This document shows, piece after piece, positions 12,678 to 20,971 of a DNA stretch of 29,893 bases. Source of the DNA: a virus; the IMG/VR virus record IMGVR_UViG_3300030450_000974, positions 1-29,893 of that record, one strand, 5' to 3'. Under the pieces are notes generated by a model. The model had not been told where the DNA came from. It searched no databases and was given only the letters and a program-made list of their open reading frames with translations. A program made the translations under genes and the position numbers. Each line of letters opens with the position of its first letter. Within the stretch, counting starts at the first letter, position 1.

Positions 12678-13248
12678 AAATAGTAATATCTGCGCCCTGT
12701 AAAAAACTCTTTAATCTATTACTTCTAGGGACATTAGAATCTAAATTTATTCCTGCATAATAATTTCTTGTGGTAGGGTCTAGGTCAGAACCTGTATTAC
12801 TTGAATACTCAGGAAAGGAACTTGTATTATCTCTTAAATAATCTATACACCTTTGTCTGTAAAATTCAGCTGCATCTGTAGCGGTGTCCATTAATGGTTT
12901 TATGTCATCATAGGTAGCACTTGAAGATTGTTCTGTTGCCCCCATAACCACCACGCTATTATTACTGAAGCGCAATCTAAGATATGGTGCAAGTGTTGAA
13001 AATGCAAACTGAACTAATGCAGGTTGGATATAAGTTTCTACTAATGTTTTATAAACACCCGATAATGTGTCGGCTTGAATCTCTGTTTTTAATTTAGCAT
13101 CTAAATCAGTTCCTAGAATTGGTAATATATTCATATCCTGTGCTAATAAGATATAAGGCATAATTAGGTTATCATCTACAGAACCGCCTAATGCAGTATC
13201 TTTTTTTAATCGTGTTGCTGATATATATAGTGTATGTTGTATCGCCAT
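12667..13248 (-). CDS. Head-tail connector-like protein (DUF6712-like)
   Basis: A 193-residue protein directly after the portal. The opening reads HTLYISATRLKKDTALGG, followed by NLIMPYILLAQDMNILPILG. The central part (VETYIQPALVQFAFSTLAPYL) and the helix EFYRQRCIDYLRDN match the plan of connector/adaptor proteins that dock under the portal, and I recall the same pattern in DUF6712-type phage proteins. The C-terminal part (PRSNRLKSFLQ) probably contacts a partner. Role inferred from pattern and position. Confidence 0.7.
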   Translation of the reverse strand: MAIQHTLYISATRLKKDTALGGSVDDNLIMPYILLAQDMNILPILGTDLDAKLKTEIQADTLSGVYKTLVETYIQPALVQFAFSTLAPYLRLRFSNNSVVVMGATEQSSSATYDDIKPLMDTATDAAEFYRQRCIDYLRDNTSSFPEYSSNTGSDLDPTTRNYYAGINLDSNVPRSNRLKSFLQGADITIYGC

Positions 13249-13255
13249 ATTTTAA

Positions 13256-15064
13256 TTATTTTACTCCTGGATAATGCCCTCTATTTGGCATATTTTCAGG
13301 TGCTATTACTGCATCTTTAATTCCTCTTGGTTTTGGTGTGTAGCTTTTAGGGATACTATCTGTTTTTTTATAGTCATCCATACTTTCAGCATCTTTTAAT
13401 TCAGTTCCCTCTTTTAATCTATATAAAATAATTTTCCAAGCGTGTCGACAATAAACCCCGCCTTTGAAGCGAAATAAATCGTATGCTCTACCCTTGTGTC
13501 CTAATTGTTTATTAACACCCTCACGACTTGCTTTATCTATATCTTCTAACCTATATACAAACCCCGCTCTAGCTAGTCGCATCATATTCTTGCAGAAAGT
13601 CCTTGTTGATTTACTTGGTTTTCTACTCTTTTTAATATATTTAAATCTTACTCGATAATAGGATTTATCTAATTGACTTGGTAAATCTTCCTTGCTCCTT
13701 ATTTCATCTGCAAATTTCTTTTTATTTTCTTTAATTAAACTTTTAGCCCACTCTTCATAATCATCAATTTCGCCTTCATCCTTTTCATCTACTATTTCCC
13801 ATTCTTCCTCATTTATTTGCTCACCTTGTAATTCTTCAAAAATTAAGTTTAAATCATCATCAGACATTTCAACTAAATCTTCACTATCTATATCTTCTTT
13901 TGTGACACCCTCTTTCTCTTGGTCTTCTTCTGATTGTGTTTTAGTAACTTCTAAATCAATGAAATCAGCAGGTTTAAGCGATTTAAAGTATAAATCAAGG
14001 TTTATATCATTAACTTTAAATATCTTCTCTAAACCCTTTAAAAGCGTGTTTTGGAATGGTACTATTACAGTATTTGAAAAAAGTGAAAAAGCATCTCTAA
14101 GTTCATCTGCATTATTTCCAAGTCCACCACCTTCTGCTCTTATTCCAAATAATATAGGACTTGTAACTCTATGCCCTGCCAGAATCTGATTTACTGCTTG
14201 TTTACTTATACCTTCCCAAGCAGACTGTGCATCATTCATTTGGATAGGTTCTATTGAAGGTGCAGAATCACCCCCCTCAGAAAATGATAATAATATTTTG
14301 CCTGCATTATTTGAACCTGCAAATTTAGAATTAATTTGCCTTTCTATAGTTCTTCTTTCTTCTTCTGTAGGTACTCCGTTTTTAAAAGAAACGTGCATAC
14401 TTGGTGTCATTCCTGATGTTATATTAGACAAATGAAATTGCGATATCTCTAACTCGCATTGAATCCAATTCGTAGCTGCTATGTAATCTGGGCAAAAACC
14501 ATAAAACAAAGCAGGGTTTTTATCTCGAATCATTAAGATTTGACTTGCCTGGCTTCTATCTTCTGTGCTAAATGCTCTATATGGTCTTGGTCTATATTCA
14601 CCTTTTTTAGCTTTTGACCAATCTGCACTATAATAATAAGTATCTATTTCGCCATCTACCATTTTACCACTACGAATGTACTGAGCGGGTATATGAATCA
14701 TTTTAGCGATTTTACTCCTATCTCTTGACCATATTACATTTACATAGCAACCACCAAACAATTTTAAATCCATTGCCAGGTCTTTTAAAACATCATCATC
14801 AGAATTGTGTAATAATTCCGTTAGTCGCAAATAAGATTCTTTGGTATCAGTAGATTCATCAACATTAGTTGCTGCTAAACCCTCACCATAAATCATTGCT
14901 CCTATTGACTTAATTAATGCACCATTAATGGCACTTCCTAAGAATAGTTCTAGCAAATAATTAGGGTAAAGGTTATCCTCACCAAATGAAATCCAATCTT
15001 GCTGTGGGTTTTCTACTAAATGAGGAATGTTATAATGTGATAGTTTTATTAAATCTAAATTCAT
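13256..15064 (-). CDS. Portal protein with a C-terminal extension
   Basis: A 602-residue protein forming the ring through which DNA enters the head. Residues about 1-380 carry the portal fold: WISFGEDNLYPNYLLELF near the start, the GGCYVNVIW strand, the NWIQCELEISQFHLSNI helix, and VTSPILFGIRAEGGGLGNNA before the tunnel-helix region. An acidic linker (about 390-440, Asp/Glu-rich) leads to an unusual extension (about 445-602). That part includes TFCKNMMRLARAGFVYRLED and RFKGGVYCRHAWK, a Cys/His pattern I also recall at the ends of other phage head proteins of this phylum. The portal lies downstream of the capsid gene, not upstream. Confidence 0.85.
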   Translation of the reverse strand: MNLDLIKLSHYNIPHLVENPQQDWISFGEDNLYPNYLLELFLGSAINGALIKSIGAMIYGEGLAATNVDESTDTKESYLRLTELLHNSDDDVLKDLAMDLKLFGGCYVNVIWSRDRSKIAKMIHIPAQYIRSGKMVDGEIDTYYYSADWSKAKKGEYRPRPYRAFSTEDRSQASQILMIRDKNPALFYGFCPDYIAATNWIQCELEISQFHLSNITSGMTPSMHVSFKNGVPTEEERRTIERQINSKFAGSNNAGKILLSFSEGGDSAPSIEPIQMNDAQSAWEGISKQAVNQILAGHRVTSPILFGIRAEGGGLGNNADELRDAFSLFSNTVIVPFQNTLLKGLEKIFKVNDINLDLYFKSLKPADFIDLEVTKTQSEEDQEKEGVTKEDIDSEDLVEMSDDDLNLIFEELQGEQINEEEWEIVDEKDEGEIDDYEEWAKSLIKENKKKFADEIRSKEDLPSQLDKSYYRVRFKYIKKSRKPSKSTRTFCKNMMRLARAGFVYRLEDIDKASREGVNKQLGHKGRAYDLFRFKGGVYCRHAWKIILYRLKEGTELKDAESMDDYKKTDSIPKSYTPKPRGIKDAVIAPENMPNRGHYPGVK

Positions 15065-15065
15065 A

Positions 15066-15590
15066 TTAATTAGTTAAATAAACGGCTTCTGTGTCAGAAT
15101 CGTTGTTTGTATATTCACTATATTGACTTTCCTCAAAATTAGAAGCGCCGATAGCGGTTACAGGGTGCATATTTACTACTCCATTATATAAAACAGATTT
15201 TGCATTATCAGGATTTAATTCCCCATTGGTGTCTGTTTCATATATTGTGACATTATAAAAACCTAAAGGAAAATCTTTATCACCCACCTTGATTTTTCCT
15301 GCAGATAAATCTTCTACAGCATCGGGGTTTGTTTGATAATACCAAGAGGCATAAACCCATCTATCAATAGAATTAACATTAATACCACAAGCAGGATTAA
15401 AGCTTGTCCTAGTAAATATTTTAGTTTTTTTTGTGAATTGGCTTTCTAGCTTAAATAAAAGGTAGGGATATGTCATAGCATAATAAACAGTTCCTAATGA
15501 TTCTGTTGAGGTGGTAGTCGGGGTTTCCACCATTTTATCTCTTAAATTAATACGACCCCCCATAGTATAACTCCAAGAGGTAGCTGCCAT
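15066..15590 (-). CDS. Structural protein of the head-tail region, function unknown
   Basis: About 174 residues from the ATG at 15590 (MAATSWSYTMGGRINLRDKM). This start sits in the AAAATGG context common in this genome and just clears the upstream stop; an alternative ATG at 15614 adds eight residues. The protein is beta-rich with many Tyr/Thr (YYAMTYPYLLFKLESQF, GFYNVTIYETDTNGEL). It lies between tail tube and portal, so a head-completion, tail-completion or decoration role is likely. I do not recognise the family. Confidence 0.7.
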   Translation of the reverse strand: MAATSWSYTMGGRINLRDKMVETPTTTSTESLGTVYYAMTYPYLLFKLESQFTKKTKIFTRTSFNPACGINVNSIDRWVYASWYYQTNPDAVEDLSAGKIKVGDKDFPLGFYNVTIYETDTNGELNPDNAKSVLYNGVVNMHPVTAIGASNFEESQYSEYTNNDSDTEAVYLTN

Positions 15591-15591
15591 T

Positions 15592-15717
15592 TTATTTACT
15601 AACGCCTGTATCATAATATGTTATTTTTGCTTTTTCAAGAGTATTAGTTTCTGTATTATATCCTATAACAACCCACTTATATTTTAACTCCTTTTTTTTA
15701 TTTTCCGAATCCCCCAT
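15592..15717 (-). CDS. Small hypothetical protein (41 aa)
   Basis: ATG at 15717-15715, TAA at 15594-15592. The 41 residues begin with a charged segment (MGDSENKKKELKYK) and continue as two beta strands (WVVIGYNTETNTLEKAKITY). It fills most of the 138-base gap between its neighbours and its stop abuts the next start, arguing for a real gene. No family is recognised. A 20-codon frame between it and the acidic gene is too short to call. Confidence 0.5.
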   Translation of the reverse strand: MGDSENKKKELKYKWVVIGYNTETNTLEKAKITYYDTGVSK

Positions 15718-15752
15718 CTTTCTTTATCTTTTTAGGTTTTTGTTCAGTAAAT

Positions 15753-15926
15753 TTAATCATCCAAATCATCATCACTATTATCTTCTACTTCACTATTTTC
15801 AGTAAAAAATTCGTTTCTAACATTTTCAATTAATGCAAGTATTTCCTCTTGCGACAATTCATCTAAAGGTTTATATATTCCCGTCGCGTTTGAGTTTTTA
15901 TGTTCTTCTTTTAATATCCAAGCCAT
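15753..15926 (-). CDS. Small acidic protein (57 aa)
   Basis: I chose the ATG at 15926 (MAWILKEEHKNSNATGIYKP). A longer reading would start at a TTG inside the terminator stem at 15976-16005 and is rejected. The product is a 57-residue protein with a central helix (LSQEEILALIENVRNEFF) and a very acidic tail (EVEDNSDDDLDD). It lies between tail tube and portal. Acidic tails are common in small phage chaperones and assembly factors, but no family is recognised. Confidence 0.65.
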   Translation of the reverse strand: MAWILKEEHKNSNATGIYKPLDELSQEEILALIENVRNEFFTENSEVEDNSDDDLDD

Positions 15927-15975
15927 ACTATCTTTACTATAAATATAAAAATTAAATAATTGTTTTTTAATGTAC

Positions 15976-16005
15976 AAAAAAAGGGGTACAAATAACCCCC
16001 TTTTT
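15976..16005 (-). terminator. Intrinsic terminator after the tail-tube gene
   Basis: On the minus strand AAAAAGGGG (16005-15997) pairs with CCCCTTTTT (15986-15978) across a 10-base loop, and the T run extends to seven. The stem mixes G-C pairs with the A/T tracts as in a strong Rho-independent terminator. It is about 20 bases from the tail-tube stop and 50 bases before the next ATG (15926). Confidence 0.85.
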
Positions 16006-16024
16006 CTATTAAAGTAAATTGTTA

Positions 16025-16630
16025 TTATGTTCCTGCAACAAACGCTATCTCTGCGTGGTCATCTAAATTATCAAAAGGGTAATCGTCTGTATTTGGTCCT
16101 GCAGTTGGTTCTATTTGTATCGGTGGTAATTTTTCATCAGCAGTAAACTCTAATGTATAACCACTTAAATCACCTTTTGCCGATCCTGAAACCATAGTTC
16201 CACCCGTAATGTTTACCCCTGTGTTCATACCCAATAAAAATATATTATCATTTGCATCCCGAACAAAAATTTGACTTCTATTGTAAGCCGCTAATAATAA
16301 TTGATTTGTGCTATCGTGATTTATTTTTTGTAATGTCACAGACAATGTTTGATTGAAAAAAGTTGTTCCCGTAGCGGGGTCACTATTAAAATTAACAGTC
16401 AACGAACTTAATTGTGGTCGAAGGTTATATTTTAAAAGTGTTTGTTTTGAAGATGTAGGATCACCGTAGGTACTCCAAGCTGTAAAACCCGCGTTAGTCA
16501 TTTCACAATTAGCTATAGTTGCAGAACTTTCTATATTACCGCAATAATCAGGCATTATATATAAGGTTCTTAAACCACCTATGCTATCTTTACAATCTAC
16601 TTTTCTTCCTAGTGTTAATTGACAAGCCAT
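16025..16630 (-). CDS. Major tail tube protein
   Basis: A 201-residue protein. The N-terminus (CQLTLGRKVDCKDSIGGLRT) is a pattern I associate with tail-tube proteins of Bacteroidota siphoviruses. The body is beta-rich with paired strands (LTVNFNSDPATGTTFFNQTL, FLLGMNTGVNITGGTMVSG, GYTLEFTADEKLPPIQIE), consistent with the tube fold. It follows the capsid gene and is bracketed by terminators at 16656-16681 and 15976-16005, as expected for a protein needed in many copies. Assignment is by pattern and context. Confidence 0.75.
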   Translation of the reverse strand: MACQLTLGRKVDCKDSIGGLRTLYIMPDYCGNIESSATIANCEMTNAGFTAWSTYGDPTSSKQTLLKYNLRPQLSSLTVNFNSDPATGTTFFNQTLSVTLQKINHDSTNQLLLAAYNRSQIFVRDANDNIFLLGMNTGVNITGGTMVSGSAKGDLSGYTLEFTADEKLPPIQIEPTAGPNTDDYPFDNLDDHAEIAFVAGT

Positions 16631-16655
16631 TTATTTTTATTTATTAAAAGTTAAT

Positions 16656-16681
16656 AAAAGGGGAGTATATTTCAACTCCCC
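16656..16681 (-). terminator. Intrinsic terminator after the major capsid gene
   Basis: On the minus strand GGGGAGT (16681-16675) pairs perfectly with ACTCCCC (16666-16660) across an 8-base loop, followed by TTTTATT. It starts 15 bases after the capsid stop and ends about 25 bases before the tail-tube ATG, so there is no room for a full promoter between them. Confidence 0.8.
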
Positions 16682-16695
16682 ATTTAAGGTATTAT

Positions 16696-17682
16696 TTATG
16701 CGTGTACTGATGTAGCATAAACACCATCTGTACCTACTGCAGTTTGTACACCCATTGCAAAGTTCATTACAACTCTTACATTGTCTGAACCATCAAATTG
16801 GTATGTTGGTATAACTCTTGCTTCTGTCCAATCGGTTGCAAGGTTAGTACCTACTACAAGGTTTTCAGGATATGTAGCAACAATAGTGTCGTTAAACATT
16901 CCAGGACAAACATAGATTGGGAAGCCCATATAAGTTAATCCACTAAATTGACCTGCTGAACCTAATGCTTGAAATGTAGTTTCTGCTGCTAATTTTTGAG
17001 CATATAAAGAATAAGTTTTGTGATTCATATAAAACCCAAATCCAGGTTTAGATAAAATACCTTGTACTGAAGCTACTACTTTATCGTAAACTGCTCCTAA
17101 ATCAGTTAAAATATCTGTTGTAGATATAGCACCATCTAAAGTAACTTCGTGAAAATCTTTCATAGCTGATGCCTCAACACCTGTATCATCTAAAGAACCA
17201 TCATTTGATTGAAAACCAACTAATGCAGGATCACCTGAACCTTTCCAAATCATATTCTCAATATGCGCTCCTGCTTTTGCAGCAACAGTTGCTAATAAGA
17301 AATCTTCAAAAGTTCCTGGCAAATTACCATTTCTATCCATATTTTCACCAATCCAAGTAGGAAAGACAGTTCCTCTACAAACTTCCTGATTTACTTTCAT
17401 ATCAGTTAAAGTAAGTACTTGTTCAGTCAATGCTAAATTTGCAGGTGCATCAGTTTCAGAAAAACCACAACCTGCTGCTTGAATAGGATCAGATATTCCT
17501 AAATTAGATATTACTGCTTTACTATTTAAACCATCTATTTGTCTTACATATCCTTTAGCAATCGTGTCTGGTGACTTAACTGCAGCAGTTACATAAGGCA
17601 AACTTAATTTACCTGCATAGGTGTTATCAGTTACGGTTATATTAAACTGATAATCTTTACTTAAATTATAATTCTTTGCCAT
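16696..17682 (-). CDS. Major capsid protein (HK97-like)
   Basis: A 328-residue protein forming the icosahedral shell. Features of the HK97 fold: an N-terminal strand-rich arm, a spine-helix region (GTFEDFLLATVAAKAGAHIE), the P-domain/A-domain sequence with FGFYMNHKTYSLYAQKLAAE, GLTYMGFPIYVCPGM (typical loop before the last strands) and NLVVGTNLATDWTEARVI near the end. There is no cleaved delta domain, which agrees with a separate scaffold gene 5 bases upstream. The start context AAAATGG and a 3' terminator suit strong expression. Confidence 0.9.
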   Translation of the reverse strand: MAKNYNLSKDYQFNITVTDNTYAGKLSLPYVTAAVKSPDTIAKGYVRQIDGLNSKAVISNLGISDPIQAAGCGFSETDAPANLALTEQVLTLTDMKVNQEVCRGTVFPTWIGENMDRNGNLPGTFEDFLLATVAAKAGAHIENMIWKGSGDPALVGFQSNDGSLDDTGVEASAMKDFHEVTLDGAISTTDILTDLGAVYDKVVASVQGILSKPGFGFYMNHKTYSLYAQKLAAETTFQALGSAGQFSGLTYMGFPIYVCPGMFNDTIVATYPENLVVGTNLATDWTEARVIPTYQFDGSDNVRVVMNFAMGVQTAVGTDGVYATSVHA

Positions 17683-17687
17683 TTTAT

Positions 17688-18377
17688 TTAATATTTATTG
17701 TTAATGTAATACGCTGCCCTTTCTTTTGTAGACAGTTTCTTTAAATCAATAGTAGCATTAAAATGCTCACCTTCAGGATTGTATTTAATACCTTCCGTAG
17801 CAGGTTCATCACTTAATTTTACTATCTTACTTTTAAGTTCTTCAACTTGTGACATAAGTTCACCAATTATTTCTGAACTCATTTCAGTTTTTTCTTCTTC
17901 AGAATCTTCTTCAGTTTCTTCAGACAATTCAGCAGATGCTTCTACTTTATCTGCTTTTAAATCAGCTACGGCATCTTCTAAATTTTTAATTCTTTTTTCC
18001 ATTCCTGCCCAATCATCAACTGCCGCTTCATCATCTTCTGCTAATTCTTCTTCTTTAGATTCTACTTCTTCAGAAAGTTCTTCTTCAGATGCTTCAACAT
18101 CTTCAGCTTCTTTTTCTTCACCTAAGTCAAGAATTTCAGATGAATCTCCGATAGTCATTTTGTTACCATTTTCCATTGTATAGCTACCCGCCGACAATAC
18201 TTCCGCTTCGCCATCATCACCAACGGCAAATACTTTAGACCCAATCATAAATTGCTCATCTTCTGTAGCAATAGTACGACCATCATCTAATTTCATTTCA
18301 GCGTAGAACTTTACGCTATAAGATTTAGGTTCATTTTTCATTTTTAAGATATTTAAAATTTTTTCTAGAGTTCCCAT
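17688..18377 (-). CDS. Acidic scaffolding protein
   Basis: A 229-residue protein placed between protease and capsid genes, the normal scaffold position. The N-terminal part is beta-like (SYSVKFYAEMKLDDGRTIAT, FMIGSKVFAVGDDGEAEVLS). Residues about 85-170 are highly acidic and helical (Glu/Asp/Ser/Ala) with a coiled-coil segment (GMEKRIKNLEDAVADLKADK). The C-terminal basic part (TIDLKKLSTKERAAYYINN) could bind the capsid subunit, as scaffold tails do. The TTTATATTTATTA leader precedes its ATG. Confidence 0.8.
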   Translation of the reverse strand: MGTLEKILNILKMKNEPKSYSVKFYAEMKLDDGRTIATEDEQFMIGSKVFAVGDDGEAEVLSAGSYTMENGNKMTIGDSSEILDLGEEKEAEDVEASEEELSEEVESKEEELAEDDEAAVDDWAGMEKRIKNLEDAVADLKADKVEASAELSEETEEDSEEEKTEMSSEIIGELMSQVEELKSKIVKLSDEPATEGIKYNPEGEHFNATIDLKKLSTKERAAYYINNKY

Positions 18378-18382
18378 AACAT

Positions 18383-18395
18383 TAATAAATATAAA
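18383..18395 (-). promoter_or_regulatory. Repeated leader TTTATATTTATTA before the scaffold gene
   Basis: This 13-base minus-strand sequence lies 5 bases before the scaffold ATG. Identical copies precede the protease gene (19420-19432) and the tail chaperone gene (27938-27950, and its left copy 65-77). A shortened form (TTTATATTTA) precedes the initiator (5846-5855). It could be a promoter element or a translation-initiation enhancer. Confidence 0.5.
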
Positions 18396-18418
18396 GGTGT
18401 TTAAATTGTTTATTTCTT

Positions 18419-19414
18419 TTAGCGTTTTACTGTCTTGTTTTTGATAGCGGCACAGACTTTAGCTGCCGTTTCTTTGTTACCATATTCTTTCATTTGGTCT
18501 CTCATACAATCATCCCAACTATATTTTAACATAGCTTTTCTTTTAGCATATGCAACATATTCTAACATTTTGTATTGTTTCTTTCTTTTTTTTCTGCCTG
18601 TTTCGGCGTGTTCTTCTCGCATTGTAGCTGTAGAATGGTCATCACAAGGCATAAATAGTTTAACACCATCTACATTGTGTGAATGTGCACCTGAGCAACC
18701 CTTAAACATTTCAGCATATAACATAGCTTCTTCTTTTGTTCTAAATAATGGCTCACCATCTAATGCGCCTACAGGTCTTAATTCATTTTGTAGAATAACA
18801 TCTTTAATTTTACCCATCATAAATTCATCAGGACAATCTTCACACACTTCATCTAAAATATCTTTTTGTTTAGATGCTTCAATTAATTTGTCTGTAAAAT
18901 ACCCTTCAATACTAAAACCACGAACTTCTTTGTTTTTTATAGCGTCCCAAATTTCAGGATTGTTTTCTGCACTTACTTGTACAAACCAACTACCCACAGG
19001 CAAATTATTAAAGCCATACATATTTGACTTGTCATATTTCTTATCTTCTTTAATCCACGATTCTACGACAGTTAAACCCTGTATTGGCTCTTTATGTTCA
19101 AGGGTGTGATTATTGTTGTTTAGATTAGACATAAATAGCTTCTGCGCCTGTTTAATGGTATCTTTAGTAAAGAATACATCGTATTCCTCATTGGTGTCTT
19201 TATCTAGTCTTGGAATCTTTTTATCAGGAATTAGAATTGCACCAATTAATTGTTTCTTTTCTTCATCTACTTTTGCTAATGATAAAAAGTCATTATTGAA
19301 GAATACAAAATTTTCCTCGATAGCAGGAAATTTAACAACACTAATAGCATCAACTCCAAAGTAATCTGCAGTTTCATCTATTATTAATTCTATAAGTTTT
19401 CTTTTTTTTGCCAT
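18419..19414 (-). CDS. Prohead protease, XkdF-like
   Basis: A 331-residue protein. Residues about 45-175 match the XkdF-type putative serine protease domain: QLIGAILIPDKKIPR (55-69), VFFTKDTIKQAQKLFM, the histidine motif NHTLEHKE (H103, H107), GSWFVQVSAENNPEIWDAIK and the serine motif VRGFSIEGYF (S168). It should cleave the scaffold during head maturation. The C-terminal part (about 185-331) contains several Cys and a basic stretch (GRKKRKKQYKML), then a helical domain (DDCMRDQMKEYGNKETAAKV), and is longer than the core family. Confidence 0.85.
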   Translation of the reverse strand: MAKKRKLIELIIDETADYFGVDAISVVKFPAIEENFVFFNNDFLSLAKVDEEKKQLIGAILIPDKKIPRLDKDTNEEYDVFFTKDTIKQAQKLFMSNLNNNNHTLEHKEPIQGLTVVESWIKEDKKYDKSNMYGFNNLPVGSWFVQVSAENNPEIWDAIKNKEVRGFSIEGYFTDKLIEASKQKDILDEVCEDCPDEFMMGKIKDVILQNELRPVGALDGEPLFRTKEEAMLYAEMFKGCSGAHSHNVDGVKLFMPCDDHSTATMREEHAETGRKKRKKQYKMLEYVAYAKRKAMLKYSWDDCMRDQMKEYGNKETAAKVCAAIKNKTVKR

Positions 19415-19419
19415 AACAC

Positions 19420-19432
19420 TAATAAATATAAA
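19420..19432 (-). promoter_or_regulatory. Repeated leader TTTATATTTATTA before the protease gene
   Basis: Copy of the shared 13-base element, 5 bases upstream of the protease ATG and continuing GTGTT before it (the scaffold copy continues ATGTT). It occupies a 32-base spacer after the tape-measure stop. The TATATTTA core is one base from the Bacteroidota -7 element, but no TTG lies at the expected -33 distance. Confidence 0.5.
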
Positions 19433-19446
19433 TTTTGTTTTTTTGT

Positions 19447-20970
19447 TTATAATGTGGATTGAATATCTAGTTCTTCTTGCAATGCTTGAGCATTTGAAAT
19501 ATCATTTTCTACTACATATGCTTGTACAGGTGCAGCACCACCAAATGTGTTTACATCTATTCCCTGTACATTGGGTATTAAGTCACCTAATCCTTGTCTT
19601 TGTCCAGGAACTGATGGTTGTGGACCCGAATCTAATCCACCATCATTACCATATGGTAATTTGGTTGCTCTAATTTTAGCGACATTTGCTAACCCTGAAG
19701 CAATCGCGCCTGCCGCAACAGGAATCCCCCAAATTGGACCTGCGCCCCCACTAGCAACGGGTGCTAAAGCATTTGCTGCCGCACTATAGGTATTAATAAG
19801 AGTAGATGATATTGCTAAGGCTTTACCTGCCTTAGATTCTTCACCCGCTAATTCGCCAAATTGCATTAATGAGTTGGCAATTATATCTCTTTTTGATTGG
19901 GCAGTTAATTTTTCTGTTTCAATTTCAAAATCGGATGTATCTTTAGCGATTTCTTTTCGCCTTTTCATTATCTTCTCGAAATTGTCTAAGTCCTTTTGTT
20001 GAGTGCCTCTCCTTTCTAGAGATATAACCTTTTCTTGTTCACCTCGTTTTTTCCTATCTTCTGCTATTTCTTTTTCTAAAGCAGCTTGATTGGTTAAGAA
20101 CTCAGATTCTTGACCACTAATTCTTTCTCTTAAATCTGCTAATTCAGCTAAAGCATTTTTTACATTTACCTTAAATTGAACATTTTCTTCATCCGTACTT
20201 TGTTCAAGTAATGCTAACTCTAACCTTTTATCTGCAACTTTTTGTTCTTCTGCCAATTGCTCCTGTAAAATTTCTCCCAACCTTTCATTGGCTTTTAACC
20301 TTTCTTCAGGTGTTTTCCGAATATCATCCCTAATTTGTCGCTGTATCTCTGCCTCTCTTTGGTAGGTTAGTTGCAAAATCCTTTGGTCAGCTTCTGCTAA
20401 TAAAACTTCGTTTCTTAATTCTACAATTTGGTCTGCTAAAGCTTTGGCTTCACCTAGTCTACGAGTAAAACCTGTTGCCTGACCAACCAATTCCAACGCT
20501 TTAATAAAAAACCCAAGTTTACCTGTTGCTCTAATAACAGCATTAGTCATTTCTTTTATAGGGATTGTATTATTAAAACTTTCAAAAAAATCTTTTACAA
20601 CACCCGTAGTGCTAACTCTAACAATGTCATTAATTAAACCCTTCATAAAAATATTAAGAGTTTCAAATGCTGTATTAGTGGCATCTAAAATGAGTTGATT
20701 ATTTCTAAGGATATTAAAAAAAGTGTCAAATGCTCCGTACACAGAGCGTATCACTAATGCTTTTAATGATACAGCAACTATTGAAAGTTGACCTACTAAA
20801 TTTTGCATCCCTGTGGCTGTTAGGTTCGTTGCCTCGCCTAATTTACTCATTTCTCCTGTTCCGTCCTCTACGCCTTTTTTAACGCCCTGTAATTCCTTTT
20901 CTATCCTGTCTAATTTTTTTAAGACATCTTTAGCATCTAAATCTAATTTTATTGTTCTTTTTTGTGACAT
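19447..20970 (-). CDS. Tail tape measure protein (short)
   Basis: A 507-residue, largely helical protein setting tail length. The N-terminal coiled coil (DVLKKLDRIEKELQGVKKGV) leads to hydrophobic helices (residues about 60-160). A long charged coiled coil rich in Glu/Arg/Gln follows (about 180-340), and then a Gly/Ala-rich segment (TLINTYSAAANALAPVASGG, VAAGAIASGLANVAKI) typical of tape-measure C-terminal ends. With the usual relation of about 0.15 nm per residue the tail would be near 75 nm. The gene lies before the protease, an unusual position. Confidence 0.8.
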   Translation of the reverse strand: MSQKRTIKLDLDAKDVLKKLDRIEKELQGVKKGVEDGTGEMSKLGEATNLTATGMQNLVGQLSIVAVSLKALVIRSVYGAFDTFFNILRNNQLILDATNTAFETLNIFMKGLINDIVRVSTTGVVKDFFESFNNTIPIKEMTNAVIRATGKLGFFIKALELVGQATGFTRRLGEAKALADQIVELRNEVLLAEADQRILQLTYQREAEIQRQIRDDIRKTPEERLKANERLGEILQEQLAEEQKVADKRLELALLEQSTDEENVQFKVNVKNALAELADLRERISGQESEFLTNQAALEKEIAEDRKKRGEQEKVISLERRGTQQKDLDNFEKIMKRRKEIAKDTSDFEIETEKLTAQSKRDIIANSLMQFGELAGEESKAGKALAISSTLINTYSAAANALAPVASGGAGPIWGIPVAAGAIASGLANVAKIRATKLPYGNDGGLDSGPQPSVPGQRQGLGDLIPNVQGIDVNTFGGAAPVQAYVVENDISNAQALQEELDIQSTL

Positions 20971-20971
20971 A

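Noticed and set aside
15698-15760. 20-codon frame (MIKFTEQKPKKIKKDGGFGK) between the acidic gene and the 41-residue gene
   Set aside because: It overlaps both neighbours neatly but is too short to support without comparative or expression data.
18435-19109. Long open frame (224 codons) on the plus strand
   Set aside because: It is antisense to the XkdF-like protease, which has clear motifs. The hydrophobic, Ser-rich translation is typical of a mirror frame in AT-rich DNA.
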